The notes: generated by a model from the sequence alone, not told the origin. 64,000 nt of DNA from JBBREP01 sp963716525 (GCA_963716525.1 OY970315.1:806001-870000); one strand, 5' to 3'. Positions 27,218-36,488 are shown, counted from the stretch's first letter. Program-made: numbers and translations.

Positions 27218-28593
27218 GGCGGCGACCCCGCGCCCACGTCCAGGAACGCGAGGACGTCGGAGCGGGACAGCACCGCGCACGGGCGGCCGCCGTCGAGCAC
27301 GACGACGGCCGGGCAGCCCTCGAGCATCCTCACCACGTCGGACACCGCTTCGCCGATGCCGAGCGCGGGGAGCGGCGGGGTCATCACGTCGCCGATGCGG
27401 CGGTCGAGCACCGAAGGCTCGTGGAAGACGCGGTTCATCAGCTCGAGCTCGCGTACCGAGCCCTCGATCTCCTTCGGTTGCAACGGCGGTTCGGGCGCGG
27501 CGACTACCAGCTGCGACACGTCGAAGCGGCGCATCATGTCGATCGCGGCGCGCGCCGACTCGTCGGGATGGATGCGCACGAGCGCGGGGATGTCGCTCGC
27601 ACGCGCGTCGAGGACGTCGCGCGCGGTCGGACCGGCGACAGAGATGAAGCCGTGATCGATCATCCAGCGATCGTCGAAGATCTTCGAGAGGTAGTTGCGA
27701 CCCGAGTCGGGGATCAGCACCACGACCATCGCCTCGGCCGGTAGCTCGCGTGCGACCTCGATCGCGGCACACACCGCGGTGCCGCCCGACCCGCCGATCA
27801 GGAGACCTTCCTCGCGCGTCACGCGGCGCGCCATGAGGAACGACGCCGCGTCCGACACCTCGACGACTCGGTCGACGATCGCCGGGTCGTACGTGGTGGG
27901 CCAGAAGTCCTCGCCGATGCCCTCGACAAGATACGGGCGCCCCGAACCGCCCGAGTAGACCGACCCTTCGGGGTCGGCGCCGACGATCTGCACGTTCGGA
28001 TCATGTTCCTTGAGCGCGCGGCCCACACCGGTGATCGTGCCGCCCGTACCGATCCCGGCTACGAAATGGGTGATCCGTCCCTCGGTCTGCTCCCAGAGCT
28101 CGGGGCCCGTGGTCTTCTCGTGCGCGATGGGGTTGTTCGGGTTCGAGTACTGGTCGGGGCGGAACGAGTTGGGTGTCTCGCGTGTGAGCCGATCAGCTGT
28201 CGCGTAGTAGCTGCGCGGATCGTCCGGCGCCACCGCGGTGGGGCACACGATGACCTCGGCGCCGTACGCGCGCAGCAACGCAGCCTTTTCGGCGCTCTGC
28301 TTGTCGGCCATCACGAAGATGCACTGGTAACCACGCTGCGCGGCGACGATGGCAAGTCCGGCACCCGTATTCCCCGACGTCGGTTCCACGATCGTGCCGC
28401 CCGGCACGAGCAGGCCGTCGCGCTCGGCCGCGTCGAGCATCTCCACCGCCGGACGATCCTTCACGCTGCCACCGGGATTCATCATCTCGGCCTTGGCGAT
28501 CAGCTGGCACGTGACGCCTTCCGATGCGGCGAGCCGGCCCAGTCGCACGAGCGGCGTGTGACCGATGAGATCGAGCACCGACCCGGCGATCAT
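27214..28593 (-). CDS. cbs: Cystathionine beta-synthase with C-terminal CBS domains
   Basis: A 459-residue PLP enzyme that condenses homocysteine with serine to cystathionine. The catalytic part (about 1-320) has Lys45 in GGSVKDRP, the Asn loop PTSGNTGAGLA, and the glycine-rich GTGGTITG. Two CBS domains (about 340-455, including PALVRIHPDESARAAIDMM and VMTPPLPALG) likely bind an adenosine-type effector. There is no N-terminal heme region. It is translationally coupled to metB, and xylB lies 31 bp upstream on the same strand, so part of its transcription may come from the xyl promoter. Confidence 0.93.
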   Translation of the reverse strand: MIAGSVLDLIGHTPLVRLGRLAASEGVTCQLIAKAEMMNPGGSVKDRPAVEMLDAAERDGLLVPGGTIVEPTSGNTGAGLAIVAAQRGYQCIFVMADKQSAEKAALLRAYGAEVIVCPTAVAPDDPRSYYATADRLTRETPNSFRPDQYSNPNNPIAHEKTTGPELWEQTEGRITHFVAGIGTGGTITGVGRALKEHDPNVQIVGADPEGSVYSGGSGRPYLVEGIGEDFWPTTYDPAIVDRVVEVSDAASFLMARRVTREEGLLIGGSGGTAVCAAIEVARELPAEAMVVVLIPDSGRNYLSKIFDDRWMIDHGFISVAGPTARDVLDARASDIPALVRIHPDESARAAIDMMRRFDVSQLVVAAPEPPLQPKEIEGSVRELELMNRVFHEPSVLDRRIGDVMTPPLPALGIGEAVSDVVRMLEGCPAVVVLDGGRPCAVLSRSDVLAFLDVGAGSPP

Positions 28594-28624
28594 GGCGGCG
28601 ACCGTACCCGCGCCCGTCACCCGC

Positions 28625-30037
28625 TCAGCGATGCGCGCCGGCGCGGTACTGCTCGCGCACCGATGCGGCGACGCTGGCGTCGACCGACGGCTCCGTGACC
28701 GTGCCGTGATCAAGCGACCAGGTCGCGGCGACCGCGGCGGGATCCGTGCCGTGGAGCACCGCGGCGGCCTGCACGGCGGCGCCGCACGCGACGTGCTCCA
28801 CGCCGGCCGGGGCGACGACCGGTATCTGCGCGAGGTCGGCAACCACCTGCCGGTAGGCGCGCGACCCGGCACCGCCGCCAATGAGCACGATCTCGCCGGG
28901 CGGCGTCACCCCACACGCGAGGAGCGCGTCGAGCCCGTCGAGCAGCCCGCACGTGACGCCCTCGAACGCGGCACGCGCCAGTTGCGCGGGACCGGTGTCG
29001 GACCGCAGACCGGCCAGCGTGCCGGTGGCGTCGGGGCGGTTCGGCGTGCGCTCACCGTCGAGATAGGGCACGAGTACCACGCCGCCCGCGCCCGCCGGCG
29101 TCGCGAGTGCCATCGCGTCGAGCGTCGCGAGGTCGACACCGCACCAGCGCGCGACGGCATCGGTGACCTTCGTGGCGTTCGCGGTGCACACGAGCGGCAG
29201 GAAGCGACCGGTGGCATCGGCGAAGCCGGCGACCGAGCCCGACGCATCGGCGGTGCGCGATTCGCTCGCGGTGAACACGGTGCCCGACGTGCCGATCGAC
29301 ACGACGACCCGGCCGGGCTTCGCGCCGACCGCGAGCGCGGCCGCCATGTTGTCGCCCGTGCCCGGCGCGACGACCGTGTGCGCCGCGCCGCGCACCGGCA
29401 GCGCGTCGTACGGCCGGCACACAGCGGGCAGTGCGGTGGGCCAATCGCGGGCATCGTCGACGATGGCGAGCAGCTCGGGCGCCCAGTCGTCGCGGCCCGG
29501 CGACCAGTAGCCGGTGCCCGAGGCGTCGCCGCGGTCGGTGACGAGCTCGCCGGTGAGCCGGAACGTCAGCCAGTCGTGCGGCAGGCACACGCGTGCGAGC
29601 CGCGCCCACGCGTCGGGTTCGCTGCGGTGCAGCCAGGAGAGCTTCGTGATCGTAAACGCGGCGAGCGGCACGCTCCCGCAGGCCTCGGCCCACTCGCGGG
29701 CACTGCGGCGGCCGAGCAGCCACACCGAGTCGGGCGCCGACTCGGTGTCGTTCCAGAGCTTCGCCGGCCGCACCACCTCATCGTGCGCGTCGAGCACCAC
29801 CATGCCGTGCTGCTGGGCCGCGACCGCGACGGCGTCGACGTCGGTCCACCGCACATCGGCCCGCGCGCACGCCTGCTCGAAGGCCCGCCACCACGCCGAC
29901 GGATGCTGCTCGCTGCGCGGCGGCGACGTCGTCGGGTGCGGCGCGCGGCCGCTCGCGAGCAGCGTGCCCGTGTCGGCGTCGCGCACCTCGACCTTCGTGG
30001 CCTGCGTCGAAGAATCGACGCCGAGAACGCGCGGCAC
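28625..30037 (-). CDS. xylB: Xylulokinase
   Basis: A FGGY-family sugar kinase of 470 residues that phosphorylates D-xylulose with ATP. The first phosphate-binding segment is LGVDSSTQATKVEVRD, AAQQHGMVVLD is the XylB sugar-site region, and the C-terminal adenosine motif is LIGGGAGSRAYRQVVADL. GTG 30037 begins four bases after the xylA stop, so it depends on coupling with xylA. No xylose regulator or transporter is in the window. Confidence 0.93.
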   Translation of the reverse strand: MPRVLGVDSSTQATKVEVRDADTGTLLASGRAPHPTTSPPRSEQHPSAWWRAFEQACARADVRWTDVDAVAVAAQQHGMVVLDAHDEVVRPAKLWNDTESAPDSVWLLGRRSAREWAEACGSVPLAAFTITKLSWLHRSEPDAWARLARVCLPHDWLTFRLTGELVTDRGDASGTGYWSPGRDDWAPELLAIVDDARDWPTALPAVCRPYDALPVRGAAHTVVAPGTGDNMAAALAVGAKPGRVVVSIGTSGTVFTASESRTADASGSVAGFADATGRFLPLVCTANATKVTDAVARWCGVDLATLDAMALATPAGAGGVVLVPYLDGERTPNRPDATGTLAGLRSDTGPAQLARAAFEGVTCGLLDGLDALLACGVTPPGEIVLIGGGAGSRAYRQVVADLAQIPVVAPAGVEHVACGAAVQAAAVLHGTDPAAVAATWSLDHGTVTEPSVDASVAASVREQYRAGAHR

Positions 30038-30041
30038 GGTG

Positions 30042-31221
30042 CTAGCGCACGCCGAGCAGGAGCTCGGTGACAAGCTGGTCGAGGCGCTCCAATCCGTAGG
30101 GTCGCCCGCCGAGCTCCACCGCGGTCTCCTGCGTGTGCGGCTCGGCCACGAGCGCGGCGATCGCGCCGGCCGACATGCCGGCGGGCATCGTCGGCTCGGC
30201 GAGACGGCTGGCGCCCGTGACCTGCAGCGCCTCCTGGATCTCGGGATCGGCGTGGAAACGCCGAGCCTTCTCGCGCATGATCAAGTAGCTGCGCATGCAG
30301 CCACGGGCGAAGTCCCACACACCGTCGATCGTTTCCGTGCGGTACGCGTGCGCGTCGAAGTGCCGGCACCCCGTCCAGCCCGCGTCTTCGAGCAGCTTCA
30401 CCGTGTAGAACGCGTCCGCGCGCACCCTCGGACGCGAAGCGGTAGTCCTGGTCGAACTTGCCGGCGCGCTGACCGTTCAGATCGATGTGGAAGAGCTTTC
30501 CCGCCCACAGCGTCTGCGCGACCGCATGATGGAAGTTGAGACCGCTCATCGTCTCGTGCGCGAATTCGGGATTGAGCCCCACCATGTGGGGCCATTCCAG
30601 ATGCCCGATGAATGCCAGCGCGTGGCCGACGGTGGGGAGCAGCATGTCGCCGCGCGGCTCGTTCGGTTTGGGCTCGATCGCGAAACGCATGTCGTAGCCG
30701 CGGTCACGCACGAACGCGCAGCAGGTGTCGACGGCTTCCTTGTAACGGTCGAGCGCGTCGGCGACCGGCTTTGCCGCATCGACCTCGCACCCCTCGCGAC
30801 CGCCCCACATCACGTACACCGTGGCACCGAGCTCCACGCCGAGCTCGATTGCTTCCAGCGTCTTCGCGAGCGCGTAGCGGCGCACGGCAGGGTCGTTGGC
30901 GGTGAACGCGCCTTCCTTGAACACGGGCTGCGAGAACAGGTTCGTGGTGGCCATCGGCACGCGCAGCCCTGTGCCGTCGAGCACGCGGCGGAAGCGCTTC
31001 ACGATCGCCTCGCGGTCCGCCGCCGACGCGCCGAACGGCACGAGGTCGTCGTCGTGGAAGTTGACCCCGTAGGCACCGAGATCCGCCAGCGCGCGCACCG
31101 CCTCCACCGGGTCGAGCGGCGGCCGGGTCTCGAAGCCGAAGGGGTCACGGCCGCGGTTGCCGACCGTCCAGAGCCCGAACGTGAAACGGTCGTCCGGCGA
31201 AGGAACGTAGGGATCACTCAT
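30042..31221 (-). CDS. xylA: Xylose isomerase (one frame break)
   Basis: Interconverts D-xylose and D-xylulose. Active-site segments are present: VNFHDDDLVPFG (His and Asp), MWGGREG, IEPKPNEPRGD, LNPEFAHE and HIDLNGQR (metal ligands). The frame breaks in a CCC run at 30425-30427 (GGG on the coding strand). Removing one base joins DQDYRFASE to VRADAFYTVKLLEDAGWTG, giving 392 residues, normal for actinomycete enzymes. xylB starts immediately after. The 39-bp gap to the divergent gene upstream leaves little room for an operator. A sequencing indel is the likely cause. Confidence 0.88.
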
Positions 31222-31259
31222 AGGTGCAATGTTCGCGCGGCGGCGCGTAGGTTGCGTTC

Positions 31260-31763
31260 GTGCAGGAGCACAGCTACTCCGTGGTCGTGAACGCACCACC
31301 CGACGAGGTGTGGAACGTGTTCTGGTACCGCGCTCCCGATCGGCCGCAGCCGCGCGACGTGCGCACCCGTATCGACATCCTGCATCCCGGCAACGAGGCC
31401 GGCGAGGGCCTCGTCCGGCACTGCACGTTCCCGGTGCCACGCTGGTTGCTGTCGGGCGGCGTCGGCAATTCGTGGGAGTGGCTCACGCAGGTGAAGCCAC
31501 ACGAGTCGTGGCACTACGACGCGATCGGCAAGCCCCTGTGGTCGCGGGCGGAGGGCTTCACCCGCCTGGAAGACCTCGGCGACGGCCGCACTCGCGTGCA
31601 CTTCACCGAGAAGTACGAGGCGTTCAACCCAGTGATGCGCGCACTGTTCGAGAAGCGCGTGCACCGCAGCCTCAGCCGCGACAACGACACGATTCTCGCC
31701 GCGCTCGAAGGCGGCGTGCGCTGGCACCGCAAGCGCCGGGCGCGCGGGGAATCCCCCGGTTGA
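31260..31763 (+). CDS. SRPBCC-fold (START-like) protein
   Basis: A 167-residue protein with a likely SRPBCC/polyketide-cyclase-like fold: the N-terminus HSYSVVVNAPPDEVWNVFWYR is the typical first strand and helix (x-V-x-A-P-P-x-x-V-W), and the C-terminal helix is FEKRVHRSLSRDNDTILAALE. Such proteins bind hydrophobic ligands; the ligand is unknown. The stop overlaps the TTG of the next gene. The start is GTG 31260. Confidence 0.7.
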   Translation: MQEHSYSVVVNAPPDEVWNVFWYRAPDRPQPRDVRTRIDILHPGNEAGEGLVRHCTFPVPRWLLSGGVGNSWEWLTQVKPHESWHYDAIGKPLWSRAEGFTRLEDLGDGRTRVHFTEKYEAFNPVMRALFEKRVHRSLSRDNDTILAALEGGVRWHRKRRARGESPG

Positions 31764-32128
31764 CGCGCCGGCTCTTCGTCTACGGCACCCTGATGCCCGG
31801 CCACGAAGCGTGGCGGGTCATCGAGCCCTACGCCGAAGACGCGCGACCGACCACCGTGCGCGGCCGCCTGTTCGACACCGGCGCGGGCTACCCCGCGGCG
31901 GTGTTCGACGGCGGCGGCTCCTCGACACCGGCCATCGCAGGAAGCGCGGTGCGGTTGCGCGCCGCGCAGGTGGCGGTGGCCCTCGACACGCTCGACCGCT
32001 ACGAGGGCCCCGAATACCGGCGCGTCGTGGTCGCCGACGACCACGCTCCGCTGTACGCCTACGAGTGGATCGGGGGGCTCGATCACCTGATCGAGCTGCC
32101 GTCGGGCTCCTGGACTGGCCCGAGGTGA
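31760..32128 (+). CDS. Gamma-glutamylcyclotransferase-like protein
   Basis: A 122-residue protein with the signature RLFVYGTLMPGHEA of the gamma-glutamylcyclotransferase fold, and LDRYEGPEYRRVVV, where the family Glu usually resides. It may cleave gamma-glutamyl amines or another modified amino acid; the substrate cannot be assigned. TTG 31760 overlaps the upstream stop (TTGA) and places the conserved strand at residue 5, the usual position. Confidence 0.75.
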   Translation: MTRRLFVYGTLMPGHEAWRVIEPYAEDARPTTVRGRLFDTGAGYPAAVFDGGGSSTPAIAGSAVRLRAAQVAVALDTLDRYEGPEYRRVVVADDHAPLYAYEWIGGLDHLIELPSGSWTGPR

Positions 32129-32141
32129 CGATCGAAACCGC

Positions 32142-32927
32142 GTGAGCCTCGAGGCGATCGCCGACGTCCAGGCGCGGATCGCGTCGATCCAGAGCCGCTT
32201 CGACGCCACCGCACGCCCGGCCACCGCCGCAACCTCGTCGTCGTCGTCATCGTCATCGTCGGCGCCCACGTGGGCTTCGACCGCGGCGTCGAACGCCTCG
32301 TTCGCCGACCTGCTGGCCGCAGTGCAGGACGGGAGCACCGCCGGCGGCAGCGGCGACCCGCTGAGCTCTCTCGGCTCGCTCGGCTCGCTCGGCTCGCTCG
32401 GCTCGCTCGGCTCGCTCGGCTCCCTGGGCTCGCTCGATTCGCCCGGCTCACTTGCGAGCAGCGCCGGGCTCACCGGGAACGACGGCAACTCCGCGCTCGC
32501 CGGCAACGGCGGCGCGCTCGGCTTCGTGACCACCGCGCTCGCGGAATCGGGCAAGCGCTACGTGTACGGCGCCACCGCGTCGCCGTCAGATTCGAACCCG
32601 AGCGCGTTCGACTGCTCCGAGCTCGTGCAGTGGGCGGCGGCGCGCAACGGCACCACGCTGCCGCGCACGGCCGGGCAGCAATACGCGACGCTCGCGGCCC
32701 AAGGTGACGCGATGCCGGTCGACCAGGCACTGCGAACACCTGGCGCGCTGCTGTTCTCGTTCTCCAGCACACCGACCGTCGGCGGACCCGAGCCCGGACA
32801 CGCCCACGTGGCGATCAGCCTCGGCGACGGCCGCACGATCGAGGCCAGGGGCCGGGCGTACGGCGTCGGCGTGTTCGATGCCGGCAACCGCTTCAACTAC
32901 GCGGCAGCCATCCCCGGAATGAGCTGA
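32142..32927 (+). CDS. NlpC/P60 (C40) family peptidase without signal peptide
   Basis: A 261-residue cell-wall-peptidase-like protein. The C-terminal NlpC/P60 domain has Cys in FDCSELVQWAAARNG and His in GHAHVAISLGDG. The N-terminus (LEAIADVQARIASIQSRF) is a short amphipathic helix with no export signal, followed by a Ser/Thr/Ala-rich linker containing a run of nine serines and repeats of GSL. Lack of a signal peptide suggests unusual export, for example through a dedicated secretion apparatus, or a nonsecreted role. The GSL stretch is encoded by a 9-bp repeat. Confidence 0.82.
   Translation: MSLEAIADVQARIASIQSRFDATARPATAATSSSSSSSSSAPTWASTAASNASFADLLAAVQDGSTAGGSGDPLSSLGSLGSLGSLGSLGSLGSLGSLDSPGSLASSAGLTGNDGNSALAGNGGALGFVTTALAESGKRYVYGATASPSDSNPSAFDCSELVQWAAARNGTTLPRTAGQQYATLAAQGDAMPVDQALRTPGALLFSFSSTPTVGGPEPGHAHVAISLGDGRTIEARGRAYGVGVFDAGNRFNYAAAIPGMS
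32373..32435. repeat. 9-bp tandem repeat in the NlpC/P60 linker
   Basis: Seven units of GGCTCGCTC: five exact copies, one variant (GGCTCCCTG), then one exact. They encode Gly-Ser-Leu repeats in the linker before the peptidase domain. Copy-number change would alter linker length without changing frame. Confidence 0.9.
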
Positions 32928-32954
32928 CGCGCCACCCGCGTCTAGCGTGCGCCC

Positions 32955-34583
32955 GTGCCGGATCACGCGTTCGCGCGCGCATGGAACACGGTCGCCGAGC
33001 ACGCGCCCGGCAACGTCGCGGTCGTGTGCGGCGACCGGGGCGTCACCTATGGCGAGCTGCACGACCGCGCGACGAGTCTCGCCCGGAGCTTCGTCGCCGC
33101 CGGTCTGGCGCCGGGCGACAAGGTAGCGATCCAGCTGATCAACAGCATCGAGTACATCGAGTCGTTCTACGGCGCGCTGCTGGCCGGATGCGTGCCTGTC
33201 AACGTCAACTATCGCTACGTCGGCGGCGAGCTCGCATACCTGCTCGACAACTCCGATGCACGCGCGCTCGTGTTCCACGACGACTTCGCCGCGACCGTGG
33301 CCGAGGCGCTCGCCGCGCTGCCGGAAGCGCGCCGACCGGTGCTGCTCCTCTGCGTCGCCCACGCCGGCGACGGGGACGGCGTTCCCGGCGCACGCGACTA
33401 CCACGCCGAGGTGGCCCGCTTCGCCGCCGATCCCTCGCCGCCCCCGCTGCACCACGAGCCCTCGGGCGACGACCTCGTGTTCATCTACACCGGAGGCACG
33501 ACCGGGTCGCCGAAGGCCGTGATGTGGCGCAGCGACGATCTTTACCGTGCGCTCTGGCAGATGGCCCGCCCCGGCACCGAGCCTCCCGACGTCGCCGACA
33601 CGCTCGCACGCGGGCGCCGGGCCGCGACGGTGCTGCCCGCCTGCCCGCTGATGCACGGCACGGGCCTGTTCATCGCGCTGTCCACGTTGTCCGGCGGCGG
33701 CAAGGTGGTGCTGGTCGACAGTGCCCGCCTCGACGCCGGGCGCACATGGCGCGCGGTCGAACGCGAGCATGTCGAGGCGCTCACGATCGTGGGCGACGCA
33801 TTCGCCCGACCCCTGCTCGACGACCTCGATGTGCATCGCGGCAACTACGACCTCTCCTCGCTGCGCGCGATCACCTCGTCGGGCGTCACGTGGAGCCCGG
33901 AGTGCAAGCGGGCGACGATGGACCACCTCCCCGGCGTCACGTTGATCGATTCGCTCGGCGCGTCCGAAGGCGTGATGACCCGCAACGTGGCGCGGTCCGG
34001 GAACGACATCGCGCCGGCCCGCTTCGCAGTATCGGAGCGCGTCGCGGTGATCGCCGACGACGGCAGCGTCGTGAAGCCCGGCGACGGCCGCGTCGGCATG
34101 CTCGGCGTCACCGGTCCGATCCCCATCGGCTATTACAAGGACCAGGCGAAGACCGACGCGACGTTCCGCACGGTGGGCGGCGTGCGCTACTCGATTCCCG
34201 GCGACTACGCGACGGTCGGCGACGACGGCACGATCACGCTGCTCGGCCGGGGCTCGGCGTGCATCAACAGCGGCGGCGAGAAGGTGTACCCCGAAGAGGT
34301 CGAGCTCGCGCTGCGCGCGCATCCGGAGGTGGCGGACTGCGTCGTCGTCGGCGTCCCCGACCCGCGATGGGGTGAGATGGTGGTCGCGCTCGTGGCGTTG
34401 CGGGGCGCAGTATCCGGCGGCGAGCTGCGCGAGCACGCGCGCCGCGTGCTGGCCGGATACAAGGTCCCGAAACACTTCGTGGCGATGGATTCGCTCCACC
34501 GATCGCCGGCCGGCAAGGCCGACTACACGCTGCTACGTGCGATGGCCGCGCAACGACTCGACGAGGAGCTCACGCAGGCATGA
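32955..34583 (+). CDS. Acyl-CoA synthetase (AMP-forming)
   Basis: An ANL-superfamily ligase of 542 residues that activates a carboxylic acid to acyl-CoA through an acyl-adenylate. The ATP loop is IYTGGTTGSPK; the A5-like region is SLGASEGVM; the hinge region follows GDYATVGDDGTITLLGRG; the C-terminal catalytic Lys is in SPAGKADY. Sequence fits fatty-acid or steroid side-chain ligases of actinomycetes, but the substrate is not defined. The stop overlaps the rhodanese start (ATGA). Confidence 0.9.
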   Translation: MPDHAFARAWNTVAEHAPGNVAVVCGDRGVTYGELHDRATSLARSFVAAGLAPGDKVAIQLINSIEYIESFYGALLAGCVPVNVNYRYVGGELAYLLDNSDARALVFHDDFAATVAEALAALPEARRPVLLLCVAHAGDGDGVPGARDYHAEVARFAADPSPPPLHHEPSGDDLVFIYTGGTTGSPKAVMWRSDDLYRALWQMARPGTEPPDVADTLARGRRAATVLPACPLMHGTGLFIALSTLSGGGKVVLVDSARLDAGRTWRAVEREHVEALTIVGDAFARPLLDDLDVHRGNYDLSSLRAITSSGVTWSPECKRATMDHLPGVTLIDSLGASEGVMTRNVARSGNDIAPARFAVSERVAVIADDGSVVKPGDGRVGMLGVTGPIPIGYYKDQAKTDATFRTVGGVRYSIPGDYATVGDDGTITLLGRGSACINSGGEKVYPEEVELALRAHPEVADCVVVGVPDPRWGEMVVALVALRGAVSGGELREHARRVLAGYKVPKHFVAMDSLHRSPAGKADYTLLRAMAAQRLDEELTQA

Positions 34584-34915
34584 CGGTGCCCGAGGTGTCG
34601 CCGGCCGAAGCGGCTGCGCTGGCCGAGCGGGGTGCGCTGCTCCTCGACGTGCGCAACGACGACGAATGGACCGCGGGCCACGCGCCCGGCGCCTGCTACC
34701 TCACACTGGCGCAGTTGCCAGGGCGCACGGGCGAGCTACCGCTCGACCGCACCATCGTCGCGGTCTGCCGCGTCGGCGGTCGGTCGGCGCGCGCGGTCGA
34801 GCTGCTCGCCGCCCAGGGCTTCGACGCGGTCAACCTCGCGGGTGGGATGCGGGCATGGGCGGCCGACGGCCTCCCCGTGGTCACCGACGGTGGCAGCGCC
34901 GGCACGGTGATCTGA
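34580..34915 (+). CDS. Rhodanese-domain protein
   Basis: A single rhodanese domain of 111 residues. LLDVRNDDEWTAGHAPGA is the family N-terminal signature, and the active-site Cys is in VAVCRVGGRSARAVELL. The six-residue loop (CRVGGR) matches sulfurtransferases rather than phosphatases. It is coupled to the acyl-CoA synthetase gene, though the metabolic link is unclear. Confidence 0.88.
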   Translation: MTVPEVSPAEAAALAERGALLLDVRNDDEWTAGHAPGACYLTLAQLPGRTGELPLDRTIVAVCRVGGRSARAVELLAAQGFDAVNLAGGMRAWAADGLPVVTDGGSAGTVI

Positions 34916-35017
34916 CCGCCTCGCGACCCTCTCGCGACAGCCTCGCGGCATCGAGCATCCACCACTTTCGCCGGCACTTCCGTACCATGAGGCCGCGGGC
35001 GGGGTACGGAGGTACTC

Positions 35018-35263
35018 GTGAGTCACCCCGAGCGCACACCCGCATCTGCCGTCGTCGATCTGCGTGCGACCGGCGGCATCCCCGAGACCGCCGCTGTCCG
35101 GGCGGTGCTCGAGTCGGCCGCCGACGTCATCTTCAGCGACGGCGTGTCGCCCGAGTTCCTCGATCAATGGACCTTCGAGACGGTGCAGCTGCTCGAAGCG
35201 CGCGCCGCGCCGCACGACGCCGCCCGGCCGGCGCGCACCGGAGTGAGTGCCGGCCGTCATTGA
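35018..35263 (+). CDS. Small uncharacterised protein
   Basis: An 81-residue acidic protein without recognisable domain, signal or membrane segment. Real coding is supported by a strong GGAGG five to six bases before GTG 35018. The central part (TAAVRAVLESAADVIFSDGVSPEFLDQWTFETVQLLEARA) looks helical. It converges on the marR gene 32 bp away. Confidence 0.5.
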   Translation: MSHPERTPASAVVDLRATGGIPETAAVRAVLESAADVIFSDGVSPEFLDQWTFETVQLLEARAAPHDAARPARTGVSAGRH

Positions 35264-35294
35264 GGCGGCGGCCCGGAACCGCTGAGCCCACCGC

Positions 35295-35798
35295 TCAGCC
35301 CGTGGCGCGCCGTGATTCGGGCCCGCCGCCTCGGCAGCCCGCAGTAGCTCTCCCGGCACGCAGCGCGGCGAGCGCCCGGCCCAGCTCGCGCACCTGCGGA
35401 CGCGAGAGATGGTCGAAGAAGTGGCGGCGCACGCTCTCGACGTGGTCGGGCGCGGCGGTCTCGATACGGCGGCGGCCTTCGGGCGTGAGCACCGCCCAGA
35501 TCACCCGGCGGTCGTCGGGAGCCTGTTCGCGCCGCACCATGCCCTGACGGACGAGCCCGTCGATGCGGCGGGTGAGGCCGCTGGGTGACAGGTGGAGACG
35601 CTCGGCGAGGTCGCACATGCGCAACCGGCCGGCCGGCTCTTCGGAGAGGTGCACCAATACGCCGTAGTCACCGTGGGTAAGGCCGTGCTGACGCTGCAGG
35701 TCGGCGTCGAGGTCGGCCTGGACGTCGGCGAAGGTCTCCACCAGGCCGCGCCACGCCGACATCTCCTCGTCGTCGAGCCAGCGAACCATCGATCTCAT
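35295..35798 (-). CDS. MarR-family transcriptional regulator
   Basis: A 167-residue winged-helix repressor. The DNA-binding region is LRMCDLAERLHLSPSGLTRRIDGLVRQGMVRREQAPDDRRVIWAVLTPEG, with the conserved DDRR wing. ATG 35798 or ATG 35789 are plausible starts. It is divergent from yceI, and the intergenic region holds a four-unit 15-bp operator-like array plus an inverted copy. It probably represses itself and yceI; the ligand is unknown. Confidence 0.9.
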   Translation of the reverse strand: MRSMVRWLDDEEMSAWRGLVETFADVQADLDADLQRQHGLTHGDYGVLVHLSEEPAGRLRMCDLAERLHLSPSGLTRRIDGLVRQGMVRREQAPDDRRVIWAVLTPEGRRRIETAAPDHVESVRRHFFDHLSRPQVRELGRALAALRAGRATAGCRGGGPESRRATG

Positions 35799-35822
35799 GC
35801 TACGAGCCTCACGATTCCACGC

Positions 35823-35906
35823 AACTGTTGTCCTAACAACTATTGTTCCAAGAACTATTGTCCCAGTAACTATTGTATGGTAACGTTCCTTGCACACGCA
35901 ATAGTT
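35823..35906. promoter_or_regulatory. Operator-like array between marR and yceI
   Basis: AACTGTTGT (35823) is followed by three exact AACTATTGT copies (35838, 35853, 35868), all at 15-bp spacing, and by the inverted half CAATAGTT at 35899-35906. The stretch is an AT-rich island in very GC-rich DNA, lying between the marR start (35798) and the yceI start (35946). It is the obvious binding region for the MarR protein. Confidence 0.75.
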
Positions 35907-35945
35907 GGGGCATCAACCGAGATGCCGGACGAAGGAGACACAACC

Positions 35946-36488
35946 ATGAGCGATCTCAGCCAGCTCACCGCCGGCACCTGGACCGTCGACCCGTCGCACT
36001 CGACGGTCGGCTTCACGGTCCGTCATCTGATGATCAGCAAGGTGCGCGGCCGGTTCGGCACCTTCTCCGGCAGCCTCACGGTCGCCGGCGACCCGCTGCA
36101 GTCGAGCGTCGAGGCCACCGTGGACCTGGCGTCGGTCGACACCGACGACGAAGGACGCGACACGCACCTGCGCGGCACCGACTTCTTCGATGTCGAGCAG
36201 CACCCGGAGATGAAGTTCGTGAGCACCGGCGTGAAGGAGAAGGGCGGCCACTACGCGCTGCTCGGCGATCTCACGATCAAGGGCGTCACGCGCCACGTCG
36301 AGTTCGACCTCGACTTCGAGGGCGTGGGCCGCGACCCGTGGGGTGGTACCCGCGCCGGCTTCACCGCCCGCGCGGAGATCAACCGCAAGGACTGGGGCCT
36401 CGAGTGGAACGTCGCGCTCGAGACCGGCGGCGTGCTCGTCGGCGAGAAGGTGAAGATCGAGCTCGAGATCGAGGCGGTCAAGGCCTGA
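35946..36488 (+). CDS. YceI-family lipocalin-like protein
   Basis: A 180-residue YceI domain protein. Motifs include WTVDPSHSTVGFTVRHLMISKVRGRFG at the N-terminus, LRGTDFFDVEQHPEMKF, and LTIKGVTRHVEFD. YceI proteins form a beta barrel that binds polyisoprenoids or other long lipids. There is no signal peptide, so this one is cytoplasmic. ATG 35946 has AAGGAG upstream. It is divergent from the MarR gene and likely controlled by it. Confidence 0.93.
   Translation: MSDLSQLTAGTWTVDPSHSTVGFTVRHLMISKVRGRFGTFSGSLTVAGDPLQSSVEATVDLASVDTDDEGRDTHLRGTDFFDVEQHPEMKFVSTGVKEKGGHYALLGDLTIKGVTRHVEFDLDFEGVGRDPWGGTRAGFTARAEINRKDWGLEWNVALETGGVLVGEKVKIELEIEAVKA

Noticed and set aside
25943..27772. A metB frame extended upstream to 27772
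   Set aside because: The extra sequence is antisense-like shadow of cbs; the ATG at 27217 overlapping the cbs stop is the sensible start.
35823..35906. The AACTATTGT array as a replication origin (DnaA-box cluster)
   Set aside because: Units do not match TTATCCACA-type DnaA boxes, no dnaA/dnaN is near, and the position between marR and yceI is explained by regulation.
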